Positions 42,177 to 51,812 are shown, numbered from the stretch's first letter. The stretch: 64,000 bases of DNA from Coprosoma sp963632935 (GCA_963632935.1 CAVGWA010000004.1:1-64000); one strand, 5' to 3'. Translations and numbers: made by a program. Notes: generated from the sequence alone by a model not told the origin.

Positions 42177-43112
42177 TCACCTCTTTATTCGCTGAATGAA
42201 ACTAATTGTTTTATATTTTTTAAAATAAAATAGTTTCATTAAAATTTTTTCTTTTAAACTTAATTTTTTTACATATTTATTATTATACCATAAAGGAAAT
42301 TTTTCTTTAATAAAATCACTGATTTTATCAATTTGATCATATTTTTTAAATCTATAAAAATTTAAAGACCCTAAATATAAAAAATGAAAGCAAATTAAAT
42401 ATTCTAATTCTTGATTATAACCACATCCTATTAAATTATCATATAAATAATTTGTAGCTTTAAAAATATCTTCATATTTTTTTTTATATACTTCACTTCT
42501 CATAGTTGATACTTCACTTTGAACATAATGAACAAATGCATCATTACAATAATATAATTTTGGATTATATTTTATTAATGTAGGAATTGAAGCATAATCC
42601 TCATACATTATTCCTTCTGGAAAAGAAAAATTATTTTCAATTAAAAAACTTTTTTTATAAAATTTATTCCAAGGACAAGTATCAAATTTCCAATAATCTG
42701 CATTAATAATATTACCAGCTATTCCATCAAATAATTTTACATAATTATCTTGATCTTCTTTTGTATAATAATAATCTGAAAGAATAATATCATTATCAGA
42801 TGTACATTCATTTAATTTTTCAAACATATTTAAATCTACATAATCATCACTATCTATAAATGATATATATTCGCCTTTTGCTTTTGATAAGCCTAAGTTA
42901 CGAGCAGATGCTTGACCACCATTTTCTTTTTTTAAATAAATAATTCTTTTATCTTTTAAATATTGTTTTATTATATCTTCACTATTATCTGTAGAGCCAT
43001 CATTGACTAAAATAATTTCAATATTTTTAAATGTTTGATTAACTAATCTATCTAAACATTTTTTTAAATATTTTTCTGAATTATATATTGGAACAATTAC
43101 ACTAAATTTCAT
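42177..43112 (-). CDS. Family 2 glycosyltransferase
   Basis: 311 aa. SVIVPIYNSEKYLKKCLDRL, VNDGSTDNS, DSDDYVD. Third GT2 of this subtype in the locus. Its ATG overlaps the upstream stop as ATGA (43109-43112). Confidence 0.86.
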   Translation of the reverse strand: MKFSVIVPIYNSEKYLKKCLDRLVNQTFKNIEIILVNDGSTDNSEDIIKQYLKDKRIIYLKKENGGQASARNLGLSKAKGEYISFIDSDDYVDLNMFEKLNECTSDNDIILSDYYYTKEDQDNYVKLFDGIAGNIINADYWKFDTCPWNKFYKKSFLIENNFSFPEGIMYEDYASIPTLIKYNPKLYYCNDAFVHYVQSEVSTMRSEVYKKKYEDIFKATNYLYDNLIGCGYNQELEYLICFHFLYLGSLNFYRFKKYDQIDKISDFIKEKFPLWYNNKYVKKLSLKEKILMKLFYFKKYKTISFIQRIKR

Positions 43113-43924
43113 AATTCCCTCCTATATTCATCAAGCATATCTAATAGTTTTTTATCTACATTTATATCAACTTTACGGCAAAAGAAATTATCACTTTCAA
43201 CTATTTTATTAAAATCTTTTTTCATTAAAATATCAGGGTTTCCTTTATTAAAACCTTTTTTATGACTTGACCAATCTATATAATATTTATTATCATCTAC
43301 TATAGTATCTTTAAATTTTGAATTATATAAAACTGTTTGAATAAAAACTTCGTCTATGCATGAAGTATATTTAATTTTTTTATTAAATTCATCATTATAT
43401 TTTTTAACTATATATTTAACTGCATCTTGATTTAACATCCACCAAACGCTTCCCCAACATGGAACCATATTTTCAAATATATTTTTTCTTTTTATTAATT
43501 TAACAGAAATTTTATCTAAATATTTATTTTTAAATCTATATTTTAAATATCTATTTTTTGTGCTTTCATCTTCAATTTTACCAATTGTTATATAATTTTT
43601 TTCTTTATTTGAATTTAAAAACTGAACAACATCAGAAATTGGTTTTACTAAATAATCTTGCTCACTCATAAGAATAAAATGAGTATAGTCTTTATTATTT
43701 AATATATAATTCAAACTATATATAATTGCATCAACCATAGATGAATCGCCCCAACCAATATCAAATCTTTTATCAATCAACTTAATATCCTTAAAATTAT
43801 TTTGATTAAAGTCTGCTTTTTTATCAGCATGCATAAATATATCAACATTATCATTTTTCAAAGTATCAATTAATCTTCTTACTTGATTAAAATTTTTATG
43901 AGCTAAGATAAGAACCGCTATCAT
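43109..43924 (-). CDS. GT14 core-2/I-branching-type glycosyltransferase
   Basis: 271 aa. AVLILAHKNFNQVRRLIDTL, NVDIFMHADKK, HFILMSEQDYLVKP, then GSVWWMLN: the arrangement of bacterial Branch (GT14) enzymes, which add beta-linked GlcNAc or xylose. Tandem with another GT14, joined by an ATGA overlap. Confidence 0.82.
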   Translation of the reverse strand: MIAVLILAHKNFNQVRRLIDTLKNDNVDIFMHADKKADFNQNNFKDIKLIDKRFDIGWGDSSMVDAIIYSLNYILNNKDYTHFILMSEQDYLVKPISDVVQFLNSNKEKNYITIGKIEDESTKNRYLKYRFKNKYLDKISVKLIKRKNIFENMVPCWGSVWWMLNQDAVKYIVKKYNDEFNKKIKYTSCIDEVFIQTVLYNSKFKDTIVDDNKYYIDWSSHKKGFNKGNPDILMKKDFNKIVESDNFFCRKVDINVDKKLLDMLDEYRREL

Positions 43925-44808
43925 TTAGACTCCCCCTTAATATAGTTATATAATTTATCTATTATTTTTTTATCAGTTTTAGTTGAAAATTTTCTAGCAA
44001 ATAAATATTTACTATTTATAAGTTCATCAAAATCTTCACTTTTAAAAATATAAGGCTCGCCTCTATTCCAATCAATATATCTCACAATTGACATATAATC
44101 ATCATCTTTTTTTAAATATAAATTATTATAAAACTTACTATTATAAACTAATGTTTGAACAAACAATTCATCAGAGCAATAACTATATTTAAAATGTCTT
44201 TTTATAAATTTTTCATTTGAAATGATATAACTAGCTAAATCATTTGTTATACTGAACCAATTGGCTCCTTTTCTTATATTTAAATCTTTACATCTATTTA
44301 TTTTTAATTTTTTTTGAAATTTGATTAAATGAAAATGAAGAGAGTTATAAATTCTTGCTATTATTCCATTATTTCTAAATTTTGAGGTAAATAGATGATA
44401 ATATCTTATTCTATCTATCGTTTCATCTTTAACTTTATCATAATAATCAAAATGAACAAATTCGCATCCTTTATTTTCATTAAAAAAAGCATGAATTTCA
44501 TCTTGATTTTTTAATGGCATGTCTATCCCACTTATTAAATGATAATATGCATATTTATTACTATAAGCCATTTTTAAAAGTGATAATTCACATTTAATTT
44601 GCATGTATGTTCCCCATCTTACATCTAATCTTGGAGTAAAATATAAATTGCTTTTTTTGACAATTTTTTTAAAATAATCAAAATCAAAATCTTTCCATTT
44701 TTTATCAATATGAATATATATATCATTTCTTTCGTCATCGATTAATTTTAATTGTTTTTCTAATATGTAAGGTTCATTATGAGCAATGACTAAATATGCA
44801 TGTTTCAT
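43921..44808 (-). CDS. GT14 core-2/I-branching-type glycosyltransferase
   Basis: 295 aa. YLVIAHNEPYILEKQLKLID, IYIHIDKKW, YYHLISGIDMPL, GANWFSIT and CSDELFVQT, again the GT14 set. Follows the flippase by 4 bases. Confidence 0.83.
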   Translation of the reverse strand: MKHAYLVIAHNEPYILEKQLKLIDDERNDIYIHIDKKWKDFDFDYFKKIVKKSNLYFTPRLDVRWGTYMQIKCELSLLKMAYSNKYAYYHLISGIDMPLKNQDEIHAFFNENKGCEFVHFDYYDKVKDETIDRIRYYHLFTSKFRNNGIIARIYNSLHFHLIKFQKKLKINRCKDLNIRKGANWFSITNDLASYIISNEKFIKRHFKYSYCSDELFVQTLVYNSKFYNNLYLKKDDDYMSIVRYIDWNRGEPYIFKSEDFDELINSKYLFARKFSTKTDKKIIDKLYNYIKGESK

Positions 44809-44812
44809 GAAA

Positions 44813-46339
44813 CTACGCTCTCTTTCTTATTTTATTAAATAGAAATGTAAATCTATTTTTCGCACTTTGAAATTCATCAGTATTTTTATATATTAAAATT
44901 ATTAATAATGTTGGAATAATTAATGATAAACTAAAATTAATAATAACTTGCATTAATGAATTTACATGTATAAAATTAGTAATTAAATAAATAATTAATC
45001 CAGATATTACTAAAACTACGGTTTGTTTAAAAAACGATTTAAAATAAATACTTATTTCTTTATCCAAAACGTGTTTAAAAATAACAACTGGTTTTATAAT
45101 TAAAGGAAGTAAATAACTAATTAGTGTTCCAAGTAAAATACCTGGCAAACCTAAAAATTTAACTAAAATTATACTTAACGATAAATTTAATGTAGCTTCT
45201 AATATTGGAACATATTTATCATATTTATATACTCCAGCTGCTGATTGTACAATTATAGGAACTTGATTTATTCCAACTAAATAATAATTAATCATGATTA
45301 ATAAAACAACAGTAAAATCTAAAACATATTTACTACCAAATACTAATTTTATAAAAGGATTTAGTGTAAATAATAAACATATTGTAGAAACTCCGTATAA
45401 ACAGTATGTTATAAAATCCATTTCTTTAAACACATCAAATCTTTTTTCCTTATCTCCCTCAGCAATTAAATTTCCAAATGAAGCTGTAACATTACTTACA
45501 AATGTATATATAAAATTACTTATAGTACTATGTATTAAAACATAATTAGAATAAATACCGACTGTAACAATTCCTATATATTTTGAAATTACAATATTAT
45601 CAGTGGCTGTTAATACATAATTACCTATTTTATGAAGCATTAAGGCTTTTATATTAGTTTTTATTTCATTTAAATCTTCTTTTTCTAATTTTTTAGCTTT
45701 ATTTATTTCTTTTAAATATGGATAGCATTTATTTATATAATTATTTACTAAAATATTTTCAAGAAAAACACAAGCAGTTTGAACTAATAAATATAATATA
45801 TAATTTTTAAATAATAATAATATAATAATTTGACCTACAGTCATTATAAAATTAGAAAATATTAAATAAGGAGTTATTTTATAATTTTTTTGATCTGCAG
45901 TAATCAACGTTCTTTTATATGAAAATAAATAACCTATTACCATGTTTGCTAGAAAAATTAAATAAATTATATTTAAATTTTCAATGCCTGATGTATCTTT
46001 AATAAACCATGGTAAAAATGGCAATAATATTAAACCAGATACTAATACAACTAAGGCAATGACTCTATAGGCAATTTTATAAAATTTCATTAAGCTTTTG
46101 CATTCTTCTATATCATTACTTGCTAGCGGTTTATATAAACTATAATTTATGGCTGTACCTATCCCTAATTCAGCTAAAGCAAGAATTCCAAGTACATTTG
46201 ATAAAAGCCCATTTACGCCTAAATAAACATCATTTAATACCTTAACAAATATAATTCTAGAAACAAATCTTAATAAATTTAAAATTAAACTATTAGCAAA
46301 GTTTCCTAAAGCATTTTTTATTGAATTTAACGTTCTCAA
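44813..46339 (-). CDS. Wzx-like polysaccharide flippase
   Basis: 508 aa, about 14 TM helices, MATE/MOP superfamily. N-terminus NILGNFANSLIL-like, VYLGVNGLLSNVLGILALAELGIGTAINYSLYKPLA is the typical Wzx segment. Start set at TTG 46339 after GGTGATTAT; an in-frame TTG at 46354 would sit at the predicted transcript start. First gene of the polysaccharide locus; exports lipid-linked repeat units. Confidence 0.85.
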   Translation of the reverse strand: MRTLNSIKNALGNFANSLILNLLRFVSRIIFVKVLNDVYLGVNGLLSNVLGILALAELGIGTAINYSLYKPLASNDIEECKSLMKFYKIAYRVIALVVLVSGLILLPFLPWFIKDTSGIENLNIIYLIFLANMVIGYLFSYKRTLITADQKNYKITPYLIFSNFIMTVGQIIILLLFKNYILYLLVQTACVFLENILVNNYINKCYPYLKEINKAKKLEKEDLNEIKTNIKALMLHKIGNYVLTATDNIVISKYIGIVTVGIYSNYVLIHSTISNFIYTFVSNVTASFGNLIAEGDKEKRFDVFKEMDFITYCLYGVSTICLLFTLNPFIKLVFGSKYVLDFTVVLLIMINYYLVGINQVPIIVQSAAGVYKYDKYVPILEATLNLSLSIILVKFLGLPGILLGTLISYLLPLIIKPVVIFKHVLDKEISIYFKSFFKQTVVLVISGLIIYLITNFIHVNSLMQVIINFSLSLIIPTLLIILIYKNTDEFQSAKNRFTFLFNKIRKRA

Positions 46340-46365
46340 ATAATCACCAACCAATTCTACATATA

Positions 46366-46374
46366 AGTATATCA
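46366..46374 (-). promoter_or_regulatory. Leading promoter of polysaccharide locus
   Basis: Minus strand extended -10 TGaTATACT, followed by TATATGTAG and the GGTGAT RBS. Same core as the two internal promoters. Confidence 0.5.
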
Positions 46375-46482
46375 GATTTTTAATTAAATTAATAGTAAAA
46401 TAAAATTCTAAATAAGATACATAAATTTTTAAATTTTAAAAATTGTTCTAATTTTTACCTTTATAATTTCAAATTGATAACT

Positions 46483-46516
46483 AAAAAAATTGATAATTTT
46501 TATATCAATTTTTTAT
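46483..46516 (-). terminator. Terminator after LMW phosphatase gene
   Basis: ATTGATA / TTATCAAT stem with six or more T residues on the minus strand; overlaps the stop. Confidence 0.65.
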
Positions 46517-46958
46517 CTTTTAAATATTGTAAAAAACCTTTACAACCTTCGGTAATTTCATTATAAGTCATTTCAAAATTACGTGAATACCAAGGATCTA
46601 TAATATCTTTTGGAATATTTGTAAAATCTAATAATTTATATATTTTATCTTTTCTACCAGTTATTCTTTTTATATTTTCTACATTTGAATTTTCCATGCC
46701 TATTATAAAATCATAATTATTATAATCTTCAGGCATCAATCTTACTGCTTTTCTTTTGTCATATTTGATATTTTTTTCATCCAATATTTCTTTAGCACAT
46801 CTATACATATCATTTCCTATTTCTTCATAGCTTGTAGCTGATGAATTTATAATAAATTTATTTTCAAGGTTCTGTTTTTTAACCATATCTTTTAATATAA
46901 ATTCCGCCATTGGAGATCTACAAATATTTCCTAGACATACAAACATTACTTTAATCAT
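46500..46958 (-). CDS. Low-molecular-weight protein tyrosine phosphatase
   Basis: 152 aa. P-loop CLGNICRSP with nucleophile Cys8 and Arg14, general acid Asp in IIDPWYSR. Such enzymes often control capsule export kinases (Wzb type), and it stands directly upstream of the polysaccharide locus, but no tyrosine kinase is seen. ATG 46958 follows GGAGG; a start 15 bases upstream is inside the RBS. Confidence 0.9.
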   Translation of the reverse strand: MIKVMFVCLGNICRSPMAEFILKDMVKKQNLENKFIINSSATSYEEIGNDMYRCAKEILDEKNIKYDKRKAVRLMPEDYNNYDFIIGMENSNVENIKRITGRKDKIYKLLDFTNIPKDIIDPWYSRNFEMTYNEITEGCKGFLQYLKDKKLI

Positions 46959-47121
46959 TGTTTTTACCTCCATAATATTAATATAAACTAAGTATAATTT
47001 TTTATTAAAAAATAAATTATTCTTTAGTCATAATTGTTATCCATTAAATTAATAATAAATAAACAATACCAATAATAACAACCAAAAATAAAATTATATC
47101 TAAAAAAAAGGTAATTAAAGT

Positions 47122-48513
47122 TTAATTATTAACATGCTGGGTCACCATTGGTGTTTCAATTTTAATTTTAGAAAATGTATAACCATTATTTTTACCATAT
47201 TTAATAATGTTTCTTAAAGCATCTCTTGTATAAGGCTTAATATCATGCATTAAAACTACATTACTTCTTTTTTTACTTAAATATTTAATTACATTATTAT
47301 ATACACCAGAAGATGATGTAGTACTACCAGCATCGCCTGAAGATATATTCCAATCATAATATCTATATCCCTTATTTACAACATCCTTAGTTAATGTTGT
47401 CATAATACCATTAGAATATTTTCTAGATACTGTATTAGATGAACCTCCAGGAAATCTAATTATTTTAGATTCATATCCCGTTATTCTTTTTACTCTATCT
47501 TGAACTTGTTTTAAATCATTGTAATAACTATTTACTGAATTATATACAGTTGCATAATTATGTGAAGCAGTATGAAGTGCAACTGTATGACCTTCATCAT
47601 ATTCTCTTTTAATTAATTCATCTGGCCCATTATTTGTTACAAAAAATGTTGCTAAAACATTTTCTTCTTTTAAAATATCTAATATTACATTCGTTATTCC
47701 TGCTTGTGGACCATCATCAAAAGTTAAAAATATTGTGCCTGCTCCCCATCCTGATGAAGCATAATTTGGTTTAGATATAACATTTACCGTTCTTTCTTCT
47801 TTTGTTTCATTGCCTGATTCATCTTTAACATAATATGTTATTTTATATGTACCATTTTTACTTGTATCAACACTACCAGATGTAACAACATTTTTAGTAA
47901 TATCTTCATCACAATTATCACTTGCAGTAAATCCAGAATCAGTCCAAGTAGAATTTGTATATATTGTTTCTTCTTTATTTCCTTTTAAAGCAATTATAGG
48001 AGCAGTTTTATCTTCATTAGTTATTGTTCTAGTTATTTTAAAACTACTATTTGAAGAATCTTTAACTGAATAAATTATTTTATTTTCTTCCTTTTTAATT
48101 TTCACGTTTTTAGTAATATCACCATCATAATTATCAGTTGCTTTATAACCTTCTTCATTATATTTTTTATTTGGACATAAAATTGTATTTTTTTCACCAT
48201 TTAAAATTATCTTAGGTTTTTCTTTATCAACTAAATTTATTTTTCTTACACTTTTAAATATAATGCCATTAATTTTTACTTGATAAATTATATTATAATT
48301 GCCTAATTTTTTATAATTTATTTTATTTATTTTTTTAACTTTTTTAGTATAATCTTTACCAAATCTTGTTACTTTATAGCCAGGTTCTTTATATTTTTTT
48401 CCATATTCTAAAGTATATGTACTACCATTTTTTAATTTGAATTTAGCTGGCCATAGAAAAAATATTAATAAAAATAATAAAATAATTATAGATAAAATAT
48501 ACTTCTTTTTCAT
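47122..48513 (-). CDS. Peptidoglycan/polysaccharide deacetylase with Ig-like repeats
   Basis: 463 aa. N-terminal anchor (4-22), about three Ig-like DUF5011 modules (30-245; each with GYKATD/GFTASD and DGDITKNV-type turns), then a NodB domain with TFDDGPQ, HTASHNY (metal His pair), RFPGGSS and VLMHDI. Likely a surface GlcNAc deacetylase (PgdA type) giving lysozyme resistance. Four bases after queH, so co-transcribed with it. Confidence 0.85.
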   Translation of the reverse strand: MKKKYILSIIILLFLLIFFLWPAKFKLKNGSTYTLEYGKKYKEPGYKVTRFGKDYTKKVKKINKINYKKLGNYNIIYQVKINGIIFKSVRKINLVDKEKPKIILNGEKNTILCPNKKYNEEGYKATDNYDGDITKNVKIKKEENKIIYSVKDSSNSSFKITRTITNEDKTAPIIALKGNKEETIYTNSTWTDSGFTASDNCDEDITKNVVTSGSVDTSKNGTYKITYYVKDESGNETKEERTVNVISKPNYASSGWGAGTIFLTFDDGPQAGITNVILDILKEENVLATFFVTNNGPDELIKREYDEGHTVALHTASHNYATVYNSVNSYYNDLKQVQDRVKRITGYESKIIRFPGGSSNTVSRKYSNGIMTTLTKDVVNKGYRYYDWNISSGDAGSTTSSSGVYNNVIKYLSKKRSNVVLMHDIKPYTRDALRNIIKYGKNNGYTFSKIKIETPMVTQHVNN

Positions 48514-48516
48514 TTT

Positions 48517-49131
48517 CTACCTCATTTGATATTCTCTTGACTGTCTTAAAGAATATTTACATCCACAATAGTCTTGACGATATAAGTTATATTTTCTAGC
48601 AAGTTCATTACTTCTTTTATATCCTTCTTTTTTCTTAAAATCGGAATACAGATACTTAATTTTATACTTTTCTTCCAATATTTTTCCTATTTTATTTAAT
48701 TTTTGACTATCTTTATAAGGACTTACAGATAAAGTTGTTGTGAAATAATCAAAATTATTTTCTAAAGCAATTTGTGCGGTTTTTTCTAATCTTAAATAAT
48801 AACATTTACTGCACCTTTTGCCTCCTTCTTTTTCATCTTCTAATCCTTTTGAAATATTTTCAAAATCTTTAGAATTATATCCAATTTCCATTATTCTAAC
48901 GTCAAAATTCATTTTGTTTATTATTTTTTTTTGAACTTCCAATCTTTTTATATATTCTTCATATGGATATGTGTTTGGATTGTAATATAAAACTGTAATA
49001 TTAAAAAATGGATATAGTCTTTCTAAAACAGAACTACTACAAACACCACAGCACGCATGAAGTAATAAATTAGACTTACCATTTAAATTAGATATTATGT
49101 TTTCCATAATTAAATTATAATTTGTTTTCAT
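48517..49131 (-). CDS. queH: Epoxyqueuosine reductase QueH
   Basis: 204 aa. HACCGVCSS near residue 25, KRCSKCYYLRL, and the C-terminal DYCGCKYSL: the cysteine pattern of DUF208/QueH, which binds Fe-S and reduces epoxyqueuosine to queuosine in tRNA. No other queuosine genes in the window. Confidence 0.92.
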   Translation of the reverse strand: MKTNYNLIMENIISNLNGKSNLLLHACCGVCSSSVLERLYPFFNITVLYYNPNTYPYEEYIKRLEVQKKIINKMNFDVRIMEIGYNSKDFENISKGLEDEKEGGKRCSKCYYLRLEKTAQIALENNFDYFTTTLSVSPYKDSQKLNKIGKILEEKYKIKYLYSDFKKKEGYKRSNELARKYNLYRQDYCGCKYSLRQSREYQMR

Positions 49132-49174
49132 ACAACCAATTCCTTTTAAAATATTATATCACTTTCTTTACACA

Positions 49175-49198
49175 ATAAAAATCCCTGAATCGGGATTA
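49175..49198 (-). terminator. Terminator after pilD-like gene
   Basis: Minus strand AATCCC / GGGATT stem, loop GATTCA, T-tract. Confidence 0.75.
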
Positions 49199-49957
49199 TT
49201 TATATAAATTAATAATAGTATTTACATCCACATGCATAAGTAATAATATTACACCACCAAGTGCTAGAAAAGGTCCAAATGGAATAACATGATCATTTTT
49301 CTTATATAAAATTAAAAGTGCGATTGGAAGGCCGAATAAAGAACCTACAAATATAGATAAAATGGCAATAGGATAAGATAAAACCATTCCAAATAAAAAC
49401 ATTAATTTTATATCGCCACCACCCATAGATTCTTTTTTAAAAATAAAATCACCAAATTTTTTTATTAAAAACATAGTAATAAAAGATAATAAGCCATCTA
49501 AAATAGCACTAATTCCAGCATTAAATCCATTTATACAAACTATTTCAATTAATAAAATAATTGCAAAAAAGATTAAAACCTCATCAGAAATTATTAAATA
49601 ATGATAATCACTTACAACAATAATTATTATCATTGAAATAAAAGTTAATACAATAATAATTTTTAAATCTAATCCAAACGAAATATAAGAAAGTACAAAA
49701 AGCACACCAGTTAATCCTTCAAATATTGGATAAAATAAAGATATTTTTTCTTTACAATTTTTACATCTACCTTTTTGCAAAATATAAGATAAAATTGGAA
49801 TTAATTCTAAAAATGATAATTTGTGATTACAATTTGGACAATGAGAAGATGGATATACAATAGATTCACCTTTAGGTAATCTATATCCTACAACATTGTA
49901 AAAGGAACCAAGAATAGCTCCTAAAATGAATAAACTTATACAAATGACTAGCGTCAT
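49196..49957 (-). CDS. pilD: Prepilin peptidase (A24, PilD/ComC)
   Basis: 253 aa, about eight TM helices. N-terminal methylase-type domain with two zinc-binding pairs (CPNC, CKNC), the catalytic Asp motifs SDYHYLIISDE and GGGDIKLMF. Cleaves type IV prepilin-like leaders. Start 49957 (MTLVICI) after AGGTGAA. Follows the PilC-like gene. Confidence 0.93.
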   Translation of the reverse strand: MTLVICISLFILGAILGSFYNVVGYRLPKGESIVYPSSHCPNCNHKLSFLELIPILSYILQKGRCKNCKEKISLFYPIFEGLTGVLFVLSYISFGLDLKIIIVLTFISMIIIIVVSDYHYLIISDEVLIFFAIILLIEIVCINGFNAGISAILDGLLSFITMFLIKKFGDFIFKKESMGGGDIKLMFLFGMVLSYPIAILSIFVGSLFGLPIALLILYKKNDHVIPFGPFLALGGVILLLMHVDVNTIINLYK

Positions 49958-49971
49958 ATAATTCACCTACT

Positions 49972-51705
49972 TTAAGCTTGAATTTGACCATACATTGAGA
50001 ACATAGGTACAACAATTGACAAAACAATGACACCAACCATGACAGTTAATAAAATTATTAAAGTTGGTTCAACAAAGGTTTTAATTCTTGTAACAGAATT
50101 TCTATGCAAATCTTGATAGTACACCGATACTTTTTGCATCATTTCAGGTAATTGACCAGTTTTTTCACCAGTAACAATCATTTCATAAGCTGGAATTGGA
50201 AAACACCATCTATCCTTAAAAGCTTCAGAAATTGGCCTACCTTTAGCAATATTATTAATAGCTTCATAAATCATTGATTTATATATTTCATTATTTGTTA
50301 CTTTATCTAATATTTCCATACTATCGGTAATAAATACATTATGTGATAGTAAGGAAGCAAATGTCTTAGTAAACGTCGTTACTTCATTATAAATCATTAC
50401 ATCGCCAAATACAGGTAAGTGCATAAGTAACCATTGTATAGCCGTTTTGAACGTTTTAACATTTTTATATAAATAAATAAACAATATTAAAATTATAACT
50501 ATAGATATAGCAATATAAACAATATATTTTTGTAAAAATTGACTTAACCCAAGTACAGCTAAAGTAATACCTGGTATTTTAGCATTATCCATTGAATTAT
50601 ATATTTCAACAAACTTAGGTACAACATAAAGCATAATAAACGTTCCAACACCTATAGCAATAACAAAAATAATTGTTGGATACATCATCGCAGTAATCAT
50701 TGCTTTTCTTGTTTCCTCTATTTCAGAAAAATATTCTTCCATATCATCTAATGTTTCAGGAAGTTCACCAGTCATTTCAGCTGTTTTTACCATATTAATC
50801 AAAATACTCGGAAAAGCATTGCCTTGCTTTTCTAAAGCTTCACTAAAACTTCTACCAGTAGATAAATCATAATTTAAAGTTTTTAAAATACGTTTATACT
50901 TTTTATTTTTAAATTGCTTTATCATAATTTTTACTGCTTGAGATAATGGAATACCAACTTTCAAATAAGTAGAAACTTGAGCTAAAAAGAAAATCAAATC
51001 GCCGGTTTTAAACTTATCATTAGAACCTCCACGACTTCCATACATTGTATTTATCCACTTATTTGTTCTAATACTATAAACTATATTACCTTGACTTTTT
51101 AAAAACGAATGAACTTCAACCTTAGAAAAAGCAGCAAAATAAGCTTTTTCAATCTTACCCTCTGGAGTTCTTATGACATATTCATAAGTTTGCTTTTCAC
51201 TACTTTTTTCAGCATCAGGTCCATCAAAATTAATAGACAATTCTTCAGCATTCTGATATTTATCTTTTTTACCACCAATTTGAAAATTTAACAATTTTTT
51301 TAAACCACTAGAAGAAGAAAAATATTTATCATTAGAAACATCATTTTTTTCATCATCCGTTTTTTTCTCCAATAATGAACTATCAGCAATATAATCTCCT
51401 AATCTTTTTTGAGACAATTTTTCATCTTTTTCGTTCAATTTTTTTCTTCGTTTTTCCTCTTGTTCAATTCTTTTAGATTGTTCTTTTTTATATTCAGCCA
51501 ATAATATATCTGTCTTTTTAGAAGAACCTTGAGTCTTCTTTACTTCAGAAACAGTCTTTTTTTCTTTTTTTTCAAATAACCTAATAATCATCATCGGAAA
51601 TGCAATTATACCTAAAAAAACATATTTTATAAAGCTTATTAATACATTAAAAATTGTTACAATGCCATGATAAATATAAATACATGGTGAAAAAAATATT
51701 TTCAT
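49972..51705 (-). CDS. pilC: PilC/GspF-type inner-membrane protein with long N-terminal extension
   Basis: 577 aa; usual family length about 400. Residues 1-42 hold a hydrophobic hairpin, 43-170 a highly charged coiled region (KKEQSKRIEQEEKRRKK), then a standard PilC: two T2SF domains (about 236-360 and 445-570) with FFLAQVSTYLKVGIPLSQA, ALEKQGNAFPSILINMVKTAEMTG and GEKTGQLPEMM. Platform protein for type IV pilus/competence pseudopilus assembly. No PilB ATPase or pilins in the window. Confidence 0.88.
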   Translation of the reverse strand: MKIFFSPCIYIYHGIVTIFNVLISFIKYVFLGIIAFPMMIIRLFEKKEKKTVSEVKKTQGSSKKTDILLAEYKKEQSKRIEQEEKRRKKLNEKDEKLSQKRLGDYIADSSLLEKKTDDEKNDVSNDKYFSSSSGLKKLLNFQIGGKKDKYQNAEELSINFDGPDAEKSSEKQTYEYVIRTPEGKIEKAYFAAFSKVEVHSFLKSQGNIVYSIRTNKWINTMYGSRGGSNDKFKTGDLIFFLAQVSTYLKVGIPLSQAVKIMIKQFKNKKYKRILKTLNYDLSTGRSFSEALEKQGNAFPSILINMVKTAEMTGELPETLDDMEEYFSEIEETRKAMITAMMYPTIIFVIAIGVGTFIMLYVVPKFVEIYNSMDNAKIPGITLAVLGLSQFLQKYIVYIAISIVIILILFIYLYKNVKTFKTAIQWLLMHLPVFGDVMIYNEVTTFTKTFASLLSHNVFITDSMEILDKVTNNEIYKSMIYEAINNIAKGRPISEAFKDRWCFPIPAYEMIVTGEKTGQLPEMMQKVSVYYQDLHRNSVTRIKTFVEPTLIILLTVMVGVIVLSIVVPMFSMYGQIQA

Positions 51706-51765
51706 TTGACACCTTCCTATTCTTTTAAACTAGAACAATTATAACATATTATTCCTTAAAATTAA

Positions 51766-51792
51766 ACTTTTTTTCAAATAATTCATATAATA
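51766..51792 (+). promoter_or_regulatory. SigK-like promoter of yqfQ-like gene
   Basis: AC (51766-51767), 16-base spacer, CATATAATA (51784-51792): matches the SigK consensus AC-N16/17-CATAnnnTA. Same -10 as cwlJ. Confidence 0.5.
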
Positions 51793-51812
51793 TTTTAAAG
51801 GAGGCTTTAAAC

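Noticed and set aside
47035..47110. Hydrophobic 24-residue frame on the minus strand downstream of the deacetylase
   Set aside because: No start codon or RBS; an upstream stop limits the frame.
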